NCBI GenBank assembly: GCA_017429695.1
Contig: JAFROK010000022.1
Span: 1 to 64,000 of the forward strand
Source: Clostridia bacterium
Lineage (GTDB): Bacteria > Bacillota > Clostridia > Christensenellales > Aristaeellaceae
Direction of reading: 5' to 3'
Length of the DNA: 64,000 nucleotides
The position numbers and the translations under genes were made by a program. Positions within the stretch are counted from its first letter, which is position 1; each line of letters begins with the position of its first letter. The notes beneath the pieces were generated by a model. The model did no database searches and was not told the origin of the DNA. It saw nothing but the letters and a program-made list of their open reading frames with translations. Below, piece after piece: positions 18,260 through 26,360 of the stretch.

Positions 18260-19687
18260 TTATTCATGGACTGTTCTTTCCCGGAACAGTCCTTTTTTTG
18301 CGGTCTTCCAGTATGCCAGGCACAGTCCGCCATATACCATTATTCCGGCTGCGGTCTGGATTCCCAGGTTGAGCCAGGTCTCATCCGGTAGCAGTCTCCC
18401 GATGATACGCACACACAGCAGCATGATCCCGCCGATTACGGCATAGGCTGTCACATGCTTCATATACTGTCCGTAGGGCAGTTCCTTCCGCAGGATGATA
18501 TACTGCACCACCGGCACCGTCATTTCCGCGGCCAGGGTACCAATCACGGCGCCCATGCTCTGCATGGAAGGAATCAGGCAGGCGTTGGCGATCAGGTTCA
18601 CCGCCGCGCCGCAGCATACGCTTTTCACGAAAATATGATCCCGCTTCTGGGGCAGCACCACCTGGGTCCGGATCACGTTCGCGAATCCGATCATGATCAG
18701 GGTAAACGCCAGCGGGACCATCAGTACGCCGGAATACCGGAAATCCTCCCCATAGAAAAGAGGCGCGAACCGGTCGGCCACCGCCGCAACGCCGAACGCC
18801 ATGGCGCTGACCATGCAGATCACCAGGTCCATGCTCCGGTCAATATGGCGGGCGATCCGTTCCGTCTCGCCCATTTTCTGCATATGCGCCACCTTCGGCA
18901 TCATCACCGTGCCGATGGCGGAAATAAAGCCGCTCAGGCAATAAATCACCTTTTCGGCATTCTCATACAAGCCGTTCTGCTCGATCCCGGCGATCATGCT
19001 GACCATGACCTTGTCCATCGTCCGGTAGATGCTGACCGCCATCACGGAGATAAACAGCACGGCGCATGGTTTCAGGTGGACCAGGCTTTCCCGGATGGAT
19101 ACCCGCCGGTAGGATACCTTGCCTTTTAATGACAGGGCGCAGCTCAGGTTGCCCAGCAAAGTGGACAGGCTCCAGGCCAGTCCGTAAATCCACAGGTCGT
19201 CCTTATTCCGGACGAAAATAAATACGCACGCAGTCGCGATAACCTTCACCGCGGTATTCCGCAAAGCAATCTGTTTGAACTGGTCCAGTCCCATCAGGCA
19301 CCAGTCAAAACTGCACATGCAGCTGACGCTCATCAGGGAAAGGCTCAGCGCGATTGTCCGTTCCTCTCCGGCTACCAGGAATACATATCCGAACCAGAAC
19401 AACAGCGTGGCGCCGGCCACCATCAGCTGCATCTGCCAGATGGCGGAGAAGGTCCGGTCCAGTTCTTCCCGGTCGTCCCGCACCTGGGCAATCGTCCGTA
19501 CACCGTAATCATTCAGGCCCAGCATGCCGATCAGGCAGAAAATATAGGAGATACTCCAGGCTTTGGAATAAAGCCCGACGCCCGCCGTTCCGACCGTCCG
19601 GCTCAGGTAAGGCGCAATCACCAGCGGCAGCAGGACAGAGAACATGCGGTAGGCCACATTATACCCTGCGTTCTTCCGCGTACTCAT
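18260..19687 (-). CDS. Oligosaccharide flippase (polysaccharide export, MATE/MOP superfamily)
   Basis: A membrane protein with about 12-14 hydrophobic helices. The start NAGYNVAYRMFSVLLPLVIA and then PYLSRTVGTAGVGLYS is the classic opening of Wzx-type flippases, which move lipid-linked glycans across the membrane. At 475 residues it has typical length. GGAGGATTGGG precedes the ATG. No glycosyltransferases are next to it. Its neighbour across the convergent terminator is the LCP glycopolymer ligase, which gives a plausible link to wall polymer assembly. Confidence 0.9.
   Translation of the reverse strand: MSTRKNAGYNVAYRMFSVLLPLVIAPYLSRTVGTAGVGLYSKAWSISYIFCLIGMLGLNDYGVRTIAQVRDDREELDRTFSAIWQMQLMVAGATLLFWFGYVFLVAGEERTIALSLSLMSVSCMCSFDWCLMGLDQFKQIALRNTAVKVIATACVFIFVRNKDDLWIYGLAWSLSTLLGNLSCALSLKGKVSYRRVSIRESLVHLKPCAVLFISVMAVSIYRTMDKVMVSMIAGIEQNGLYENAEKVIYCLSGFISAIGTVMMPKVAHMQKMGETERIARHIDRSMDLVICMVSAMAFGVAAVADRFAPLFYGEDFRYSGVLMVPLAFTLIMIGFANVIRTQVVLPQKRDHIFVKSVCCGAAVNLIANACLIPSMQSMGAVIGTLAAEMTVPVVQYIILRKELPYGQYMKHVTAYAVIGGIMLLCVRIIGRLLPDETWLNLGIQTAAGIMVYGGLCLAYWKTAKKGLFRERTVHE
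18268..18299 (+). terminator. Terminator of the LCP gene, inside the opposing coding end
   Basis: GGACTGTTC and GAACAGTCC form a 9-base stem followed by seven T on the plus strand. It lies within the last codons of the convergent flippase gene, so one stretch of DNA serves both as coding end and as terminator. Confidence 0.85.
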
Positions 19688-19714
19688 CCCAATCCTCCGC
19701 CACTAATCACTAAA

Positions 19715-21097
19715 TCAATGCAGCTGCGGCAGCAATGCCGTCGCGATGCCGAAATACACCAGCAGGCTCAGTGCGTCCACAATCGTCGTAATGAACGGGC
19801 TCGCCATCACCGCCGGGTCGAATCCCAGTTTCTTCGCCAGCATCGGCAGCGTGCAGCCGACAATCTTCGCGCACATGACCGTGACTGCCATGGTCAGGGC
19901 AATCACCAGCGCCACGGTTGCCGTCACGCCTTCCGTTCCCAGCACCAGGTTGTCAATCAGCATCACCTTGCCGAAACACAGCACCGCCAGAACCGCGCCG
20001 CACATCAGGGCCGTCCGGATCTCTTTCCAGAGCACTTTCGGCAGGTCCACAAATTCCAGTTCGTTCAGGCTCAGCGCACGGATGACCGTAACCGAGCTCT
20101 GGGAGCCGCTGTTGCCGCCTGTATCCATCAGCATCGGGATAAACGCGGTCAGGCAGACCAGCGCCGCCAGTTTTTCTTCAAAGTTGGAAATAATCAGCCC
20201 GGTAAATGTGGCGGAAATCATCAACAGGCTCAGCCACGGAATCCGGTGCTTAAACAGGTCGAAGGGCGTGGACCGGAGATAGGTCTTGTCGCTCGGCGTC
20301 ATACCGGCCATGATCTCCATGTCCTCCGTGACCTCGTCTTCCATGACGTCCATGGCGTCGTCGAATGTCACGATACCGACCATCCGGTTGTCCCCATCCA
20401 CGACCGGGATCGCCAGCAGGTTGTATTTGCTCATCGTCTGGGCCACTTCTTCCTGGTCGGTATGGGTGGTCACGGTGATGATGTTGGATTCCATGATGCT
20501 GTCAATCGTCTGCAGGTCGCTGGGCGCCAGCAGCAGGCTCTTGACGGATACGGTGCCCACGAGAATCCGGTTTTCCAGCACATAACAGGTATAGATCGTT
20601 TCCTTGTCCACGCCGGTCCGGCGGATCCGCAGGATCGCGTCCCCGACCGTCATGTTCGGGCTCAGCTTGACGTATTCCGTGGTCATCACGGAACCGGCTG
20701 AGTTCTCGGGATACTGCAGGATTTCGTTGATCTCCTTGCGCATCTGGGGATCGGACTGGGCCAGGATCCGCTGCACGACGTTCGCGGGCATCTCTTCCAC
20801 GATGTCCACCGCGTCGTCTACGTACAGTTCATCCATGACCTGGCGCAGTTCGCTGTCGCTGATGCCCTTGATCAGCGCTTCCTGCTCTTCGCTCTCCATT
20901 TCCACGAAGCTCTCCGCCGCCAGTTCTTTCGGCAGCAGGCGGAAAAGCAACGGCAGTTTCTCCGGCTCAACGCCGGAAAAGACCGCGGCAATATCCGCCG
21001 GGTTCATGGTAATGAGGATATCCCGGATGGTAGAATACTTTTTGTCTGAAAGAAGTGCCTGCAGTGTGTTTTCAACTGTGACAGAATGCTCCGCCAT
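19715..21097 (-). CDS. mgtE: Magnesium transporter MgtE
   Basis: A Mg2+ channel with the full architecture: an N-terminal superhelical domain (residues 1-130, with VDDAVDIVEEMPANVVQRIL), two CBS domains (~135-255, with MTTEYVKLSPNMTVGDAI and LLAIPVVDGDNRMVGIVT), and a five-helix membrane part with the pore motif PMLMDTGGNSGSQSS. GGGAGGAAGCAAGC precedes the ATG. The transcript has a leader of about 210 bases with a small upstream ORF (21170-21250) and a strong promoter. Confidence 0.96.
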   Translation of the reverse strand: MAEHSVTVENTLQALLSDKKYSTIRDILITMNPADIAAVFSGVEPEKLPLLFRLLPKELAAESFVEMESEEQEALIKGISDSELRQVMDELYVDDAVDIVEEMPANVVQRILAQSDPQMRKEINEILQYPENSAGSVMTTEYVKLSPNMTVGDAILRIRRTGVDKETIYTCYVLENRILVGTVSVKSLLLAPSDLQTIDSIMESNIITVTTHTDQEEVAQTMSKYNLLAIPVVDGDNRMVGIVTFDDAMDVMEDEVTEDMEIMAGMTPSDKTYLRSTPFDLFKHRIPWLSLLMISATFTGLIISNFEEKLAALVCLTAFIPMLMDTGGNSGSQSSVTVIRALSLNELEFVDLPKVLWKEIRTALMCGAVLAVLCFGKVMLIDNLVLGTEGVTATVALVIALTMAVTVMCAKIVGCTLPMLAKKLGFDPAVMASPFITTIVDALSLLVYFGIATALLPQLH

Positions 21098-21169
21098 GCT
21101 TGCTTCCTCCCTTTCCCAGGATGATGAAGCCAGCAGTAAGCATACGGTGCCCGCAGAAGGGCAAAGATA

Positions 21170-21250
21170 TTACTGGAGCATGAACGTCATGGCGCCCATG
21201 TTCCGCGAACTTCGCCCGACCGGTATGCCGCTGCTACTCCCAGCGTCCAT
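21170..21250 (-). CDS. Upstream ORF in the mgtE leader (26 aa)
   Basis: ATG at 21250 is preceded by AAGGAGGGAATGTC, one of the best ribosome-binding sites in the area. The peptide begins MDAGSSSGIPVGRSS, contains three further methionines and ends MTFMLQ, with a stop 72 bases before the mgtE ATG. It lies on the transcript from the promoter at 21316-21345. Leader peptides that sense translation speed are known for Mg2+ transporters in enterobacteria (MgtL). That this one is regulatory is inference. Confidence 0.5.
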   Translation of the reverse strand: MDAGSSSGIPVGRSSRNMGAMTFMLQ

Positions 21251-21315
21251 GACATTCCCTCCTTGTTTTTTCACATGTATCGTCCGGAAAGATCTCCGGC
21301 TCCAAAACCTTGAAT

Positions 21316-21345
21316 ATTATACCCTTCCGCCTTTGCAAAAGTCAA
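21316..21345 (-). promoter_or_regulatory. Promoter of mgtE and its leader
   Basis: On the minus strand TTGACT (21340-21345) and TATAAT (21316-21321) are separated by 18 bases. The start of transcription would fall near 21309, giving a leader of about 210 bases. Confidence 0.8.
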
Positions 21346-21424
21346 CCGTGAATTTCAGTAAAAAAACAGGCGACCTCGTGTTGCCGGAGGCCGCCTTCGT
21401 CCTGTCAGATCGGATACAGAGGAA

Positions 21425-21515
21425 TCAGCGGGGAATAAAGGTCAGCGTGCCGATAATCTCCGCCGCTTCCGCTTCCGCATTGTCCCCGTCGAGCCAGAAA
21501 ACGATCTCTGGATAT
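21425..21515 (-). pseudogene. Frameshifted 3' extension of the secreted gene at 21516
   Basis: Immediately after the TAA of the upstream gene, the +1 frame reads KYPEIVFWLDGDNAEAEAAE and then IIGTLTFIPR before a TGA at 21425. This is much more protein-like than random shadow. A one-base shift at ACG-T-AAA would join it to the upstream protein, so the gene probably once ended here. A sequencing error, a recent indel or a programmed +1 shift are all possible. Confidence 0.5.
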
Positions 21516-22538
21516 TTACGTGAATGAAGCTTCCAGTGTGTCGAGTTCTTCCCGTGTAAACAGGAACTCGAATTCCTGATCATCCAATTCGGAAACGTAA
21601 GTCAGCACGCCGTCCGCGATCATATTCTCCGGGATAAAAACCGTTGCGATAATCATCTCCCGGCCGGTGCCGCTGACCAGGATGATATCCCCGTTTTCCG
21701 TGCAGAAAGTGCCGTTCTCGGTATATCCGTCGCTGAAAGATGCCTGGTAAGTATGATCCTTGAAGAACGTCAGCCGGGTATCCCCGACTGTATCGATCAC
21801 CGTCAGCAGTTCCTCTCCGTTTTCCGTTTCGGAAGCGCTTTCATCCAGTCCGGCAGCAGCCGGAGCGGTATAAATTCGGTTCATCGTCACGGACAGTTCC
21901 ACCGCGCCGCCTCTGGGCACTGTCAGATAGTACTGTCCGTTTTCATCCTTCAGCAGGGAAACCGCCTGGTCCACATCCCCGAAAGCGTTGGTGATTTCAT
22001 ATCCCGCCGGAATGTTCAGCCGCAGCGTGACCACATCGCCTTCATGGGCTACGTCGTATCCCTCGTATTCCGTCGTGCCATCCTTGGAAATGATATTGCT
22101 CTGCCCTGCCCGGACCCGAATGATGTACTGCACAGCTTTTTCCGCCGCCTCTTCGTCATTTTCCAGATCCGGCAGGCTTTCCACCAGGACGGCAGTGATC
22201 TCATAGGCGCCGGCATCCTCATAGACCATGGCTACGTCGCCGTTCATCGTGAAGGACGCGTCGCCTGTCTTCGCTTCCAGCTGAAGCGCCGGATAGATAT
22301 ATCCTTCCGGATCCACTGCGGGAACCGTTGGCGCCAGATCGGCGTCCAGAATCGGAATAGCCGTCAGGGCGTCATCCCGGACAAACGCGTCCTTCGTCTC
22401 ATCCCATACGGCGACTTCCCCACTCAGGTTCTGAACGGATCTCTCCGCCGTATCCGCCAGCGCGGCAAGCGGCGCGGTCAGCAGCATCAGCAATGCCAGC
22501 AGTAAAGCCGCTGCACTCCGGATTCTCATATGACTCAT
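21516..22538 (-). CDS. Secreted lipocalin-like protein of unknown function
   Basis: The start at 22538 (MSHMRIRSA) is supported by GGAGGCTTGATGAT. A signal peptide follows (LLLALLMLLTAPLAALA). The middle part is acidic and beta-rich. The last ~100 residues (from about VIDTVGDTRLTFFKDHTY) resemble a lipocalin-like domain, with a fold similar to the first domain of the next gene at 22721. The reading frame appears to stop early, since a protein-like continuation lies in the +1 frame (21425-21515). It heads a run of minus-strand secreted genes, with no partner of known function. Confidence 0.72.
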   Translation of the reverse strand: MSHMRIRSAAALLLALLMLLTAPLAALADTAERSVQNLSGEVAVWDETKDAFVRDDALTAIPILDADLAPTVPAVDPEGYIYPALQLEAKTGDASFTMNGDVAMVYEDAGAYEITAVLVESLPDLENDEEAAEKAVQYIIRVRAGQSNIISKDGTTEYEGYDVAHEGDVVTLRLNIPAGYEITNAFGDVDQAVSLLKDENGQYYLTVPRGGAVELSVTMNRIYTAPAAAGLDESASETENGEELLTVIDTVGDTRLTFFKDHTYQASFSDGYTENGTFCTENGDIILVSGTGREMIIATVFIPENMIADGVLTYVSELDDQEFEFLFTREELDTLEASFT

Positions 22539-22650
22539 ATCATCAAGCCTCCATTCTGTATGCAGATTTCCGTACAACTGATATTAACCCATCCGGCACA
22601 GGTGAACAAGGGATTTTCCGTAAACGGTCATTTCCGACATCCGAACGGTC

Positions 22651-22684
22651 AAAAAAGGGAGGCAGAGAACGATCCCTGTCTCCC
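22651..22684 (-). terminator. Terminator of the cystatin-like gene at 22721
   Basis: On the minus strand a mostly paired stem (GGGAG..CAG with CTCTG.CTCCC, several mismatches) is followed by six T. It lies 37 bases after the stop of the gene at 22721. Confidence 0.65.
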
Positions 22685-22720
22685 GGTTGAAGCCTCGGAT
22701 TCCTTTTTGTCTGTAAGGCG

Positions 22721-23395
22721 TCATTCAATCCCCAACTGCAGCTCCGTCACGTTCAGCACGGAAGCGTTGCCTTCCAGGTCCTGATACAGATAGATGATGA
22801 CCCAGATCGGGCTCTCGTTGATCTCCTGGGAGCGGCACAGCACCGCGTAGTTGGTTCCGGCCGCCACCTGTCTGCCCAGATACGCGACAGGGGTATAGCT
22901 CACGGTGATGATACCGGTCTGATAGCTGTCCATCGCCTGCCAGAAAATCTGGTTGATCTCATCCGAAATCGCCGGATCCTCCGCCACGCTCCATCCGCCG
23001 GCCAGCGTTCCTGTGGGAACTCCCAGGGTCTCTTCGGCAGGCTGGCCGTCATCTTCCGGTTCAATCGCCATGACCATGGTCAGCGTCATCCCGTTATACT
23101 CACCGGTAAACCGATGAGCTGCCTCATCCCATTTCAGGGGAAGTGTCTCATCCCCGCCGGTGAGGGTCAGGGTCTCCCCGTCAAACGTCCAGTTCCCCTT
23201 CATGCTCTGTCCTTCATCCATCACGTCAAAGGTTCCGTCTTCATAGATGAAGATCGTCTGTTCAGCAATGGCGTTGACTTCATAGGTATACAGGAGCGTC
23301 CAGTCGCTGATCAGGAAATTGTCCTGCTCCGCCAGGGCGGAAGCCAGACTTAGGGACAGTGCAAGCACTAACATCAGAGAAATCAGTTTGTGCAT
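22721..23395 (-). CDS. Secreted lipocalin-like plus cystatin-like protein
   Basis: After the signal peptide (MHKLISLMLVLALSLSLASA), residues 25-115 form a small beta domain of lipocalin-like type (NWTFDGETLTLTGGD). After a Pro/Glu linker, residues ~130-224 resemble a stefin/cystatin domain. It has a GG just ahead of the domain (LAGGWSVAEDPAISDE), an alpha helix, then the QVAAGTNYAVL block that matches the cystatin QxVxG loop, and two later strands. A stand-alone paralogue is at 30685. If the fold is right, it may inhibit papain-like cysteine peptidases outside the cell. Cystatin assignment is from motifs only. Confidence 0.72.
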   Translation of the reverse strand: MHKLISLMLVLALSLSLASALAEQDNFLISDWTLLYTYEVNAIAEQTIFIYEDGTFDVMDEGQSMKGNWTFDGETLTLTGGDETLPLKWDEAAHRFTGEYNGMTLTMVMAIEPEDDGQPAEETLGVPTGTLAGGWSVAEDPAISDEINQIFWQAMDSYQTGIITVSYTPVAYLGRQVAAGTNYAVLCRSQEINESPIWVIIYLYQDLEGNASVLNVTELQLGIE

Positions 23396-23454
23396 ACGAA
23401 AAGCCTTCCTTTTCTTTATTTTATATCCCTCACGGGATGGATACCCTGGGTATA

Positions 23455-25101
23455 TCAGTCGTCCTTATACTTTTCCAGCGCTTTGTCGATCTCTTTTTTC
23501 AGTTCCCGCTTGATTTCATACTCGAAAAACATCGGATCCTTGGAAAACTGTCCACTCGGATGAATACCATCGCTCAGGTCTTTGATACCCGGATCGTTGC
23601 CCGGTACAATCTTGAACCCGGTTCCCTTAATAGCTTTATATACCGTATGGACTTCCGTCCGCGTCTTGCCGCACCGCCTGCATTTGATCGTCGTCGTATT
23701 GACCACCGGCCGAACAATCGTTCCGTTCTCCAGCTTTCGCAGATCCAGTTCTTTTTCTACGGTCGTGGTTTCGTTGTCATGCTCTATCTTTTCAAAAACA
23801 ACGCCTTCGTCCCACGGTGTATCGCAGTATTTGCACCGTTTCTCCCACCATCCCATTTCGCCGCATTTGGCTTCCTTGATGACGTGAACCACAAATACGT
23901 GCTGCTTGTTTGTGTTTTTGGATTTCAGGGGCGTCACGCGCGTTTCGTCGCAGCGCAGGCAGAATTCGTGCTTTTCGCCGTCCTCCAGGCAGGTGGGTTC
24001 CTTCCGCAGGCTCTCATCCTCGTGCCAGTCGTGTCCCAGTGGTTGCGCGAATTCATAATTACCGAATGCGCCGCAAAACAGGCACCGCTCGCCGTCAAGC
24101 TTGCCGGGCTCGGTGCAGGTCGGCTGGATGTCCTTGCTGCTGTCCTTCACATACTCGTGGTGGCGGGTGTATTTCAGCGTCAGTGTAGCACCGCATTCGC
24201 AGGTGCCCTCAATGATCACCGGATCGTTCTCATCCTCGCAGGTGCCGTTGCTGATCGTATGCTCCGCCCATGTGTGGGCTGTCTTGTGCTCGTAGTCCGC
24301 TCTGCCGCAGCGAGTACAACTGGCCGCGTGGGTACCTTCTTCCCGCTGAGAGCATTTGCTCGTTCCGGTGGCGGCCTTCAGCGGGCCGGAAAAATCATGC
24401 CCCAGCGCCGAATACTGCTGCAGCACCGGATATTTTTCTGTAATCAGTCCGTTTGCTTCCATCCGGTCAAAATGCGCGCCGCACACTGTGCAGTCATAAC
24501 TGACCCGGCCGTCCCGGATACAGGTCGGTTCCTTCACCACGGTCACGTTGCCAATCGTATGCTGCTGTTCTTCTCCCCGCTCGCCGCATACGGTACATAC
24601 CTGCCAGTGGCTCAGGAAATCGCTGCTGTACGTTCCCCAGGTATGGTGCGCAAAGTATTCCGCGGGCTCTCCGGCCACAGGCGCCGAATTACCTTCCTCC
24701 GCCAGCCCGCAAACGCAGCTCCGTTTCAGCACGGCATTCTGCGTGCATGTGGCGGCCTTTACCACCGTAATCTGGTCGAATACATGAACCGTCGGCGGAA
24801 ACAGCTTGCCGCAGTCCAGGCATTCCTCCCAGTGGAACTGGCTGTTGCCTTTGTCCCATTTCCGGTGAACATGCTGGCATTCCCCGTCCACAACGGTCAT
24901 TTCCCCGCCGTCGTTTCCGCCGACGGAATCCACCAGCTGCCACAGTTCATACCGTCCGTCGCCCAGCGGCACCACCCGGAAGCGGTTTCCGTTTCCGTCC
25001 GTGTATTCTTCCGCCCCGGCGCAGGCCAGGATGCCGGCGGTGATGACCATCACGGCTGCCAGAAGCATCACCGAAAGGCTTTTGATCCATTGCCGCTTCA
25101 T
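23455..25101 (-). CDS. Secreted cysteine/histidine-rich repeat protein
   Basis: A signal peptide is followed by a Tyr/Glu region and then about ten imperfect repeats, each with a CxxC pair and aromatic residues (for example HWEECLDCGKLF, HWQVCTVCGERGEE, SYDCTVCGAHFD, HEFCLRCDETR, KRCKYCDTPWD). Each repeat looks like a small zinc ribbon or disulphide-stabilised knuckle, usually followed by TC and a turn. The C-terminal 60 residues are charged. The start is ATG 25101 with GAGGAGG. A GTG 9 bases earlier is closer to the ribosome-binding site than is usual. Similar arrays are found in surface proteins of gut Clostridia, function unknown. Confidence 0.8.
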   Translation of the reverse strand: MKRQWIKSLSVMLLAAVMVITAGILACAGAEEYTDGNGNRFRVVPLGDGRYELWQLVDSVGGNDGGEMTVVDGECQHVHRKWDKGNSQFHWEECLDCGKLFPPTVHVFDQITVVKAATCTQNAVLKRSCVCGLAEEGNSAPVAGEPAEYFAHHTWGTYSSDFLSHWQVCTVCGERGEEQQHTIGNVTVVKEPTCIRDGRVSYDCTVCGAHFDRMEANGLITEKYPVLQQYSALGHDFSGPLKAATGTSKCSQREEGTHAASCTRCGRADYEHKTAHTWAEHTISNGTCEDENDPVIIEGTCECGATLTLKYTRHHEYVKDSSKDIQPTCTEPGKLDGERCLFCGAFGNYEFAQPLGHDWHEDESLRKEPTCLEDGEKHEFCLRCDETRVTPLKSKNTNKQHVFVVHVIKEAKCGEMGWWEKRCKYCDTPWDEGVVFEKIEHDNETTTVEKELDLRKLENGTIVRPVVNTTTIKCRRCGKTRTEVHTVYKAIKGTGFKIVPGNDPGIKDLSDGIHPSGQFSKDPMFFEYEIKRELKKEIDKALEKYKDD

Positions 25102-25114
25102 CTTCCGCACCTCC

Positions 25115-26341
25115 TCAATAATCGGTCATCCCGTCCCGGGGCGTATAGTACCAGCTGATATCTCCGCTCACTTCGCCGCTTCCGCCCGTATGGGTAACGC
25201 ATCCGCGGATGATGTTGGCGGGATTGGAATCGCCGTCTGCCCGTCCGTAGGCGTCGCCGCCCACGTTGGCTACCGCGCCTTCGCCTTCCGCCATGCCGCC
25301 CAGCACGACGCCGATCGCGTTTTCGTCAAAAATCGTATCGGTCACAACCGCCATCACGCTGCCACCGACATTCGCCGTTCCGTAGTATCCGAGGCCCCCG
25401 GCGAATACGCCGCCCAGCAGGGTGGTCCGCCCTTCCGCATAGTACCGCACCCGGCTTTCAACAAGCTCAACGGATACGCTGCCGCCGACATTCGCGGTGG
25501 GATGTCCGCAGTTTTCATCAGTCCGGTAAGCTTCTCCGCCGCCGCACACCTGGTAGACGTTCCGGCCTTCGGCATACAGCGTCACGTTTCCGTCCACATT
25601 TGCCTGGGTTGTATATTCGCTGATGCTCTCCGCCAGGCCGCCCGCAACCAGCGTATCCATATAACTGATCATCATGCCCTGCAGTTCCAGTGTCACATTG
25701 CCGCCCACGTCCGCCACCACGTCCCCGGTCTTTGAGCTGGCCAGGCCGCCGCCCACCATGTCCAGGGACCAGTTGTCGCCCGTGGACTGGATCAGCACGT
25801 CGCCGGTTACGCTGCCGTTATAGCCGCCGCCGTAGACATACATCATCTGGCTTGCTTCCAGGGTAATGGTCACATCGCCGATCACGTTGCCGCCATAACC
25901 GCCGCCAAACAGGAAGGACACGTTCGGGAAGTCCTTGCGCACGTCCGTTCCCCTGACGTCAATCTCCACGTCCGCTTCCACGTCGGCGTTCAGGCTGCCG
26001 CCGAACACCTTGCTGTTGTTGCTCACATATACATACCGGATATCGGCGTCGTCCATCCAGCTGATCACCGCGCCCTGGCCTGGTTTTTTTGAAGGCGAGA
26101 ATCCGTTTCCGAGTCCTTCCTGCACTTCCGTATCGTGAATCCAGCCGGTCACATCGGCTTTCGGCGATTCAATGAAGATCTGCGTGCCGTTGGCGAAAAA
26201 GCAGTCCCGGGTCACGTTCTCTTCCGCAACGATCGGCAGCCGGGTACCGGTCGGTTTCCCCGCTTCCCCGGCAGCGCATGTCATTAGCAGCGCCGCGGCC
26301 AGCAGAAGGATCAGTGTCAGAATGGTTTTTTTCATTTTCAT
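25115..26341 (-). CDS. Secreted glycine-rich beta-repeat surface protein
   Basis: The signal peptide (ILTLILLLAAALLMTCAAG) precedes about 14 repeats built on the pattern VGGxxxGxVxGDVxxxxxx (for example YVYGGGYNGSVTGDVLIQST and TANVGGSVSVELVES), which suggest a right-handed beta-helix or similar stacked fold. I start it at ATG 26341. A GTG at 26347 and an ATG at 26335 are alternatives around GGAAGGAG. It lies 13 bases before the cysteine-rich gene, so the two are in one operon and may form one surface assembly. Confidence 0.8.
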   Translation of the reverse strand: MKMKKTILTLILLLAAALLMTCAAGEAGKPTGTRLPIVAEENVTRDCFFANGTQIFIESPKADVTGWIHDTEVQEGLGNGFSPSKKPGQGAVISWMDDADIRYVYVSNNSKVFGGSLNADVEADVEIDVRGTDVRKDFPNVSFLFGGGYGGNVIGDVTITLEASQMMYVYGGGYNGSVTGDVLIQSTGDNWSLDMVGGGLASSKTGDVVADVGGNVTLELQGMMISYMDTLVAGGLAESISEYTTQANVDGNVTLYAEGRNVYQVCGGGEAYRTDENCGHPTANVGGSVSVELVESRVRYYAEGRTTLLGGVFAGGLGYYGTANVGGSVMAVVTDTIFDENAIGVVLGGMAEGEGAVANVGGDAYGRADGDSNPANIIRGCVTHTGGSGEVSGDISWYYTPRDGMTDY

Positions 26342-26360
26342 TTTCACTCCTTCCGCTCAT

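Noticed and set aside
21098-21310. M-box (ykoK) Mg2+ riboswitch before mgtE
   Set aside because: I could not find the conserved M-box core or a terminator/antiterminator pair in the leader. It stays possible for a covariance-model search to find a diverged copy.
23455-25101. Multihaem cytochrome because of many CxxC motifs
   Set aside because: The CxxC pairs are followed by G, K or D, not by the His needed for haem attachment (CxxCH).
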